A stretch of 10,165 bases of DNA. Source: Lewinellaceae bacterium. GTDB taxonomy: Bacteria; Bacteroidota; Bacteroidia; Chitinophagales; Saprospiraceae. Shown here in pieces: positions 1-5,971 of this stretch. The DNA lies in contig JACJYO010000007.1 in NCBI GenBank assembly GCA_020636075.1, positions 382,501-392,665 on the forward strand. The letters are read 5' to 3'. Numbering within the stretch: the stretch's first letter is position 1; each line of letters begins with the position of its first letter. The notes beneath the pieces were generated by a model, which saw nothing but the letters and a program-made list of their open reading frames with translations, had not been told where the DNA came from and ran no database searches. A program made the translations under genes and the position numbers.

Positions 1-88
1 AGCGTTGGTGTTTGTGGTAACATAAGCATCGTTAGCGGCGATGAAAGATATTTTAGTGCATGTTTTTAGGAACATCCACTAAAAGAGA
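1..88 (+). other. 3' end of the 16S-23S rRNA internal transcribed spacer
   Basis: This stretch lies directly before the 23S rRNA, so it is the last part of the spacer of an rrn operon whose 16S gene is outside the window. No tRNA is visible in the part shown. It contains a near-perfect hairpin at 54-81: arms 54-64 and 71-81 pair over 10 of 11 positions with one C-C mismatch and a six-base loop. The hairpin sits just before the mature 23S 5' end and could help processing of the precursor. The short A-rich run at 81-84 faces the T-run after the 23S 3' end, consistent with an extension of the terminal stem of pre-23S RNA. Confidence 0.75.
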
Positions 89-2920
<2,832 letters not shown>

Positions 2921-3128
2921 TTTTTTAAATTCTTTTTGGTGCGGGTGTGTGAAAACACACCGACGACCATAAGCCGCTGGCGCGTATGCAGTTTGTACTG
3001 CAAAAAAGCACCGGCGCTCTTCAGGCTTGATCAAAAGCCGCTACATCCAAATCCAATCCAATACTGCTTCTTCCCCGGTTTTGTTTTTTAAAGAAAAACA
3101 CTGCGCGCCCGGCGCGCAGTCAAGAATT
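2921..3128 (+). other. 23S-5S spacer with three hairpins
   Basis: About 208 bases between 23S and 5S with no tRNA and no supported gene. It starts with a T-rich tract (2919-2938), which probably extends the pre-23S terminal stem. Three simple hairpins can be seen. At 2944-2961 there is a 7-bp stem GGTGTGT/ACACACC with a GAAA tetraloop. At 2987-3002 there is a 6-bp stem TGCAGT/ACTGCA with a four-base loop. At 3100-3120 there is a perfect 9-bp GC-rich stem with a three-base loop. The last ends nine bases before the 5S 5' end. Roles in RNase processing are likely but inferred. Confidence 0.7.
3100..3120 (-). terminator. Candidate minus-strand intrinsic terminator before 5S
   Basis: A perfect 9-bp stem (ACTGCGCGC / GCGCGCAGT) with loop CCG. 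On the + strand no T-run follows it, so it would not stop rRNA transcription. On the - strand it is followed at once by GTTTTTCTTT (complement of 3090-3099), which has the form of an intrinsic terminator. It could equally be just a processing hairpin next to the 5S gene. Confidence 0.35.
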
Positions 3129-3241
3129 GTTGGTGTCTATAGCGGCGGGGTTCACCTCTTCCCATTCCGAACAGAGTAGTTAAGCCCACCAGCGCTGATG
3201 GTACTGCGGTAGATGCCGCGGGAGAGTAGGTCGATGCCAAC
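3129..3241 (+). rRNA. rrf: 5S ribosomal RNA
   Basis: About 113 bases, the usual size for Bacteroidota 5S. Conserved blocks are the loop C region CCCATTCCGAACAGAGTAGT (3161-3180), followed by TTAAGCCC, and the loop E/helix IV region around GGGAGAGTAGGTCG. The terminal helix I pairs GTTGGTG (3129-3135) with TGCCAAC (3235-3241), including G-U pairs, and this fixes the ends to within one or two bases. It is the last gene of the rrn operon and is followed by a strong terminator. Confidence 0.95.
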
Positions 3242-3253
3242 TCAAACTACACT

Positions 3254-3293
3254 AAGCCTCGTATCGGTCATCCGGTACGGGGCTTCTTTGTTT
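3254..3293 (+). terminator. Intrinsic terminator of the rrn operon
   Basis: Arms 3254-3267 and 3272-3285 form a 14-bp stem with no mismatch, two of the pairs being G-U, closed by a TCAT loop. The T-rich tail CTTCTTTGTTT follows. It lies 12 bases after the 5S 3' end and is oriented to stop rRNA transcription. Confidence 0.88.
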
Positions 3294-3807
3294 GCACCCC
3301 CCCAAAGCCTCCCCATGGGCAGATTGGTACCCAGGCTTAAAGACCTGGGCTAAGGCAGGTCTCACCGTTTTCCAAGCCACTGCTCAATTTTTGCAACCAA
3401 CCCTGAGCCAGCCCGCGTTCCATGGGGGTATTTCCTGCAGAAGTACTGTTCCGCGTATCTCTCTATCCGTTTTACGAACGATTGGTTGTGAAATTCTTCG
3501 AACCTCCGGAACCTGTGCAGCTGCAAATTACCGGCTTATCGAAGCCGTGGATTTGGATTGCAGCGGCTGGTCGTCGGAATTGTATTTTTTGCCGTAGAAG
3601 GTTGGGGCAAAAGAAAAAGTATACGCGCCGACTCGTAAATATTGGGTTGGACTTTCGTAACCGTAGATAAAGCATTGCGCTGGTAACGCCAACAAAATTT
3701 GCTAATAGGCGACCATTTCGAGGCAAAAAGGCCGCGCGTCGAGAACTTATTTTTCGATTCCGAATTTAATTCTGAAAAATTTACTTCAACCAATAAATGC
3801 CTCCAAT
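3294..3807. other. Intergenic region without a recognisable gene
   Basis: About 510 bases between the rrn terminator and the SPFH gene. Two overlapping + strand open frames (3292-3597 and 3422-3670) give peptides of about 100 and 82 residues with no family resemblance, no suitable start context and no domain pattern, so I do not call them genes. A run of C residues lies at 3297-3303 and a weak hairpin CCCAGG/CCTGGG at 3330-3349. The region becomes AT-rich after about 3590, which fits a promoter and leader region for the following gene. Confidence 0.6.
3675..3701 (+). promoter_or_regulatory. Weak candidate Bacteroidota-type promoter for the SPFH gene
   Basis: AAAATTTG (3694-3701) differs by one base from the Bacteroidota -7 consensus TAnnTTTG. 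A TTG lies 16 bases upstream (3675-3677), near the expected -33 distance. Transcription would start around 3706-3710 and leave a leader of roughly 100 bases. The match is modest and other AT-rich sites in 3690-3790 could serve instead. Confidence 0.22.
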
Positions 3808-4674
3808 ATGAATAAGTATTCAGTTATCAAAAATGCAGCATGGATGCTTGTATTTGGCAGCTTCATGTTCGGCAGTTGTGCGGTGGTACGCCAGGGTGAA
3901 TTTGGCGTTAAACGCACCCTCGGAAAATACAATGACAAAGTGGTCACCAGTGGCCTTCAGGTCTTTAACCCATTCACCAGCCGGATAGTTAAAATATCGG
4001 GACAGACTGAAAACATAGAAGTCAGCCTGGTTATCCCCTCCCGCGAAGGCCTGTCGATCCAAAGTGAAGTATCGATCTTGTATCGCGTAAAAAGTAGTGA
4101 AGCGCCCGACCTGCTTCGCAACGTAGGCATCGATTATGAACAAACCGTCATCTTGCCCGTCTTCCGTTCCGCAGTATCGGATGTCACCTCGAAATACTAC
4201 GCAAAGGACATGCACTCCGGCAATCGCGCGGAAATAGAAGTGGCGATCAGTGAATTGATGATGAAGACGCTTGAGAAAAAAGGGATCATTATTGAATCTG
4301 TGCTGTTGAAAAGCATATCCTTGCCGCGCAGTTTAGCCAAAGCTATCGAAGACAAACTCGAAGCAGAACAACAAGCACAACGAATGGAGTTTGTCCTGCA
4401 GCAGGAGCGGCAGGAAGCAGACCGTATGCGCATCAAAGCGGAAGGTGTGCGCGACGCTAACCAGATTATTGCGGAAGGCCTCACCCCGGCAATTTTACAG
4501 TTCAAGGCCATCGAAGCCTGGCTTCAGCTGTCCACGTCTCCAAATGCAAAAATTGTGTTCTCCAACGGCACCATGCCAATGATGTTAAGCCCCGAGGCGA
4601 TGTCTGAAATGCAATCGGCAACACCGTCCACCGGATCAAATATGGGACTGGTTTTGCCAATGAGTGAAAAATAG
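3808..4674 (+). CDS. SPFH/prohibitin-family membrane protein, possible lipoprotein
   Basis: A 288-residue protein of the SPFH (stomatin/prohibitin/flotillin/HflK-C) superfamily. Such proteins form membrane-bound ring or cage oligomers that organise membrane microdomains and regulate proteases such as FtsH. The N-terminus has a basic start (MNKYSVIKN), a hydrophobic stretch at residues 10-23 and then FGSC at 21-24, an imperfect lipobox, so Cys24 may be lipidated. The SPFH domain spans about 27-195: QGEFGVKRTLGKY is the usual entry, followed by GLQVFNPF and repeated beta strands. The region 190-225, rich in Glu, Gln, Arg and Ala, is a coiled coil (KLEAEQQAQRMEFVLQQE), followed by the typical AEGVRDANQIIAEGL segment. 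The start is the first in-frame ATG, with an A-rich region before it and no Shine-Dalgarno, normal for Bacteroidota. It stands alone and has its own terminator. The partner and precise role are unknown. Confidence 0.85.
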   Translation: MNKYSVIKNAAWMLVFGSFMFGSCAVVRQGEFGVKRTLGKYNDKVVTSGLQVFNPFTSRIVKISGQTENIEVSLVIPSREGLSIQSEVSILYRVKSSEAPDLLRNVGIDYEQTVILPVFRSAVSDVTSKYYAKDMHSGNRAEIEVAISELMMKTLEKKGIIIESVLLKSISLPRSLAKAIEDKLEAEQQAQRMEFVLQQERQEADRMRIKAEGVRDANQIIAEGLTPAILQFKAIEAWLQLSTSPNAKIVFSNGTMPMMLSPEAMSEMQSATPSTGSNMGLVLPMSEK

Positions 4675-4698
4675 GTAAAGCCACATCTTCAAATGGAT

Positions 4699-4733
4699 GC
4701 CCCCGTTGCAGTTAGCAATGGGGGCTTTTTTTT
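4699..4733 (+). terminator. Intrinsic terminator after the SPFH gene
   Basis: An 11-bp stem (GCCCCCGTTGC at 4699-4709 with GCAATGGGGGC at 4715-4725, one G-U pair) with loop AGTTA, followed by eight T residues. It is a textbook intrinsic terminator 25 bases after the stop codon. It separates the SPFH gene from the downstream cassette. Confidence 0.92.
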
Positions 4734-4743
4734 ACCCGTCCAC

Positions 4744-4810
4744 GTAGGGGCGCCCCCCGCAGTTGCCCGCCAGTAAACCCGGGCGACCAAACCCCCGGGG
4801 GCGCCCCTAT
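4744..4810. repeat. Palindromic GTAGGGGCG-type repeat upstream of the SIR2 gene
   Basis: The arm TAGGGGCGCCCCC (4745-4757) is repeated in inverted form at 4797-4809, and the interior contains CGGGCGACC (4780-4788). The outer GTAGGGGCG and inner GGGCGACC words are shared with the larger repeat at 9063-9226. No transposase is present, so this looks like a small non-autonomous or REP-like palindromic element. An open frame extends upstream through it from a TTG at 4763, but that extension is repeat-derived. Confidence 0.6.
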
Positions 4811-4835
4811 CGGCAAAACATCCCCGGAAAAAGCA

Positions 4836-4843
4836 GATATTTG
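4836..4843 (+). promoter_or_regulatory. Candidate -7 promoter element for the SIR2/nSTAND cassette
   Basis: GATATTTG differs by one base from TAnnTTTG and ends 15 bases before the chosen ATG of the SIR2-like gene, so the transcript would have a very short leader. No convincing -33 TTG is seen at the right distance. The candidate lies between the palindromic repeat and the gene, so the two-gene cassette could have its own promoter after the SPFH terminator. Confidence 0.3.
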
Positions 4844-4858
4844 TCCAAACCATCTGAT

Positions 4859-5947
4859 ATGCCGCCTGCTACTATTGCCTGGAAAGACCTCCTGAAATCG
4901 CTGGCCAGCCAGCAATGCGTCCTCCTGATCGGCCCCGACCTGCTTCCCGGCCAAAACCAGTTTGACCAACTCCTCCGCCATCTCGGCATCGACCCGGCCG
5001 ACCTGCCCGGCACGCTCCCACCCGGCATTGCCATGGCTTACCCCGGTGAAAATCTCTTCCTCTTCCCCAACGACGCCGCCCGCACCCGCACCTGGCGCCG
5101 TTTCGACGAGTTTTACGACAAGCAGCGGGAAAAACTTCAGCCTCTGTACGAGCAAATCGCCCGCCTGCCTTTTCCCGTGGTCATCAACACCATGCCCGAC
5201 CTGGGCCTGCGCCACAGCTTCGAGCAAGGCGGCATTCTCCACCAGTTCAGCTACTACGACTACCGCGGCACCCCGGAGCCTTACGACCGTATCCAGGCCA
5301 ATCCCCGCGATACCCGTCTGCTGTTCAACCTTTTCGGCGTGCTCAGCGACCACAACTCGCTGGTGCTCACCCACGACGACCTGTTCTTGTATTTTTCCCA
5401 AATCCTCGGCGACAAAAAACTAAGCAGCGAGCTCTACATTGAGCTCTCACATGCCCTGCGCAACGCCACCGACTTCGTGTTTCTCGGCTTCCAGTTCGAT
5501 CGCTGGCCCATGCAAATGCTGCTGCGCCTGCTCAACCCCGACCGCAACAAAGCCCTCCAATACGCCGTCAACCCCGCCGTGGCCGCCGACACCCGCGTCT
5601 TTTACGCCGACCAGTTTGAAGTCGAATTTGTCGACGAACTCAGTCCTGCCGATTTTCTCCGGGAACTCTGCAACCGCTGGACAGCCGAAGAGGAGCAACG
5701 CCAAGGCACCGGCGCTCCGGTCAAACAAACCCTGCGCGACTGGCTGCGCCAGGGCCATATCAGCCGCATCCTCGAAGCCCTCGAAAAAAACGAAGCGACC
5801 AAAACCGAGGCGGCCTTTCAACTCGGCCGCCTGAGCGAACTGCAGAAGGCCATCCGGGATGGCGTGGTGAGCAGCGAAAGCGCCCTGCTGGAGCAGAACA
5901 AAATTCGCAAAGCCGTCCAGGATATGATCGAAACGCTGCAATCCTAA
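4859..5947 (+). CDS. SIR2-like effector with C-terminal EAD11-like domain
   Basis: A predicted 362-residue protein. Residues 1-240 look like a divergent SIR2 (Rossmann-fold, NAD-binding) domain. Visible marks are VLLIGPDL (21-28, the nucleotide-binding loop region), LPFPVVINTMPDL (103-115, where SIR2 proteins carry a TTNYD-like motif), LFNLFGVL (155-162) followed by SLVLTHDDL, and FVFLGFQFDRW (206-216). The canonical HG motif with its catalytic His is absent: FG occupies its place (159-160). Residues about 290-362 form a helical tail (LRDWLRQGHISRILEALEK ... SALLEQNKIRKAVQDMI) resembling effector-associated domain EAD11, a short adaptor linking effectors to nSTAND partners in conflict systems. 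In known defence systems SIR2 effectors destroy NAD+; that activity is inferred here. I prefer ATG 4859 over the longer frame from TTG 4763 because the extra 32 residues are Pro/Arg-rich and partly encoded by the palindromic repeat. The next gene starts 24 bases after the stop, so the two are probably cotranscribed. GC-rich codon use differs from the SPFH gene. Confidence 0.82.
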   Translation: MPPATIAWKDLLKSLASQQCVLLIGPDLLPGQNQFDQLLRHLGIDPADLPGTLPPGIAMAYPGENLFLFPNDAARTRTWRRFDEFYDKQREKLQPLYEQIARLPFPVVINTMPDLGLRHSFEQGGILHQFSYYDYRGTPEPYDRIQANPRDTRLLFNLFGVLSDHNSLVLTHDDLFLYFSQILGDKKLSSELYIELSHALRNATDFVFLGFQFDRWPMQMLLRLLNPDRNKALQYAVNPAVAADTRVFYADQFEVEFVDELSPADFLRELCNRWTAEEEQRQGTGAPVKQTLRDWLRQGHISRILEALEKNEATKTEAAFQLGRLSELQKAIRDGVVSSESALLEQNKIRKAVQDMIETLQS

Positions 5948-5971
5948 ATCGTAAATCCTAAATCGTAAATC
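5944..5971. repeat. Short tandem repeat at the SIR2/nSTAND gene junction
   Basis: A 14-base unit, CTAAATCGTAAATC, occurs twice with no difference. It is itself two 7-base units (CTAAATC, GTAAATC). It supplies the stop codon of the SIR2-like gene (TAA 5945-5947) and directly precedes the GTG start of the next gene at 5972. Similar GATTTAC-type 7-mers are frequent repeats in some environmental Bacteroidota genomes (from memory). Confidence 0.85.

Noticed and set aside
1..88. Spacer tRNA (Ile/Ala) before 23S
   Set aside because: No T-loop GTTCAAATC-like sequence or cloverleaf can be made; any tRNA would lie further upstream.
3292..3670. Overlapping open frames of 101 and 82 codons between the rrn terminator and the SPFH gene
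   Set aside because: No domain, no promoter or start context, odd composition, and the two frames compete for the same DNA.
4763..4858. Longer SIR2 start at TTG 4763
   Set aside because: The extra 32 residues begin inside a palindromic repeat, are Pro/Arg/Lys-rich and precede the natural domain start; ATG 4859 fits better.
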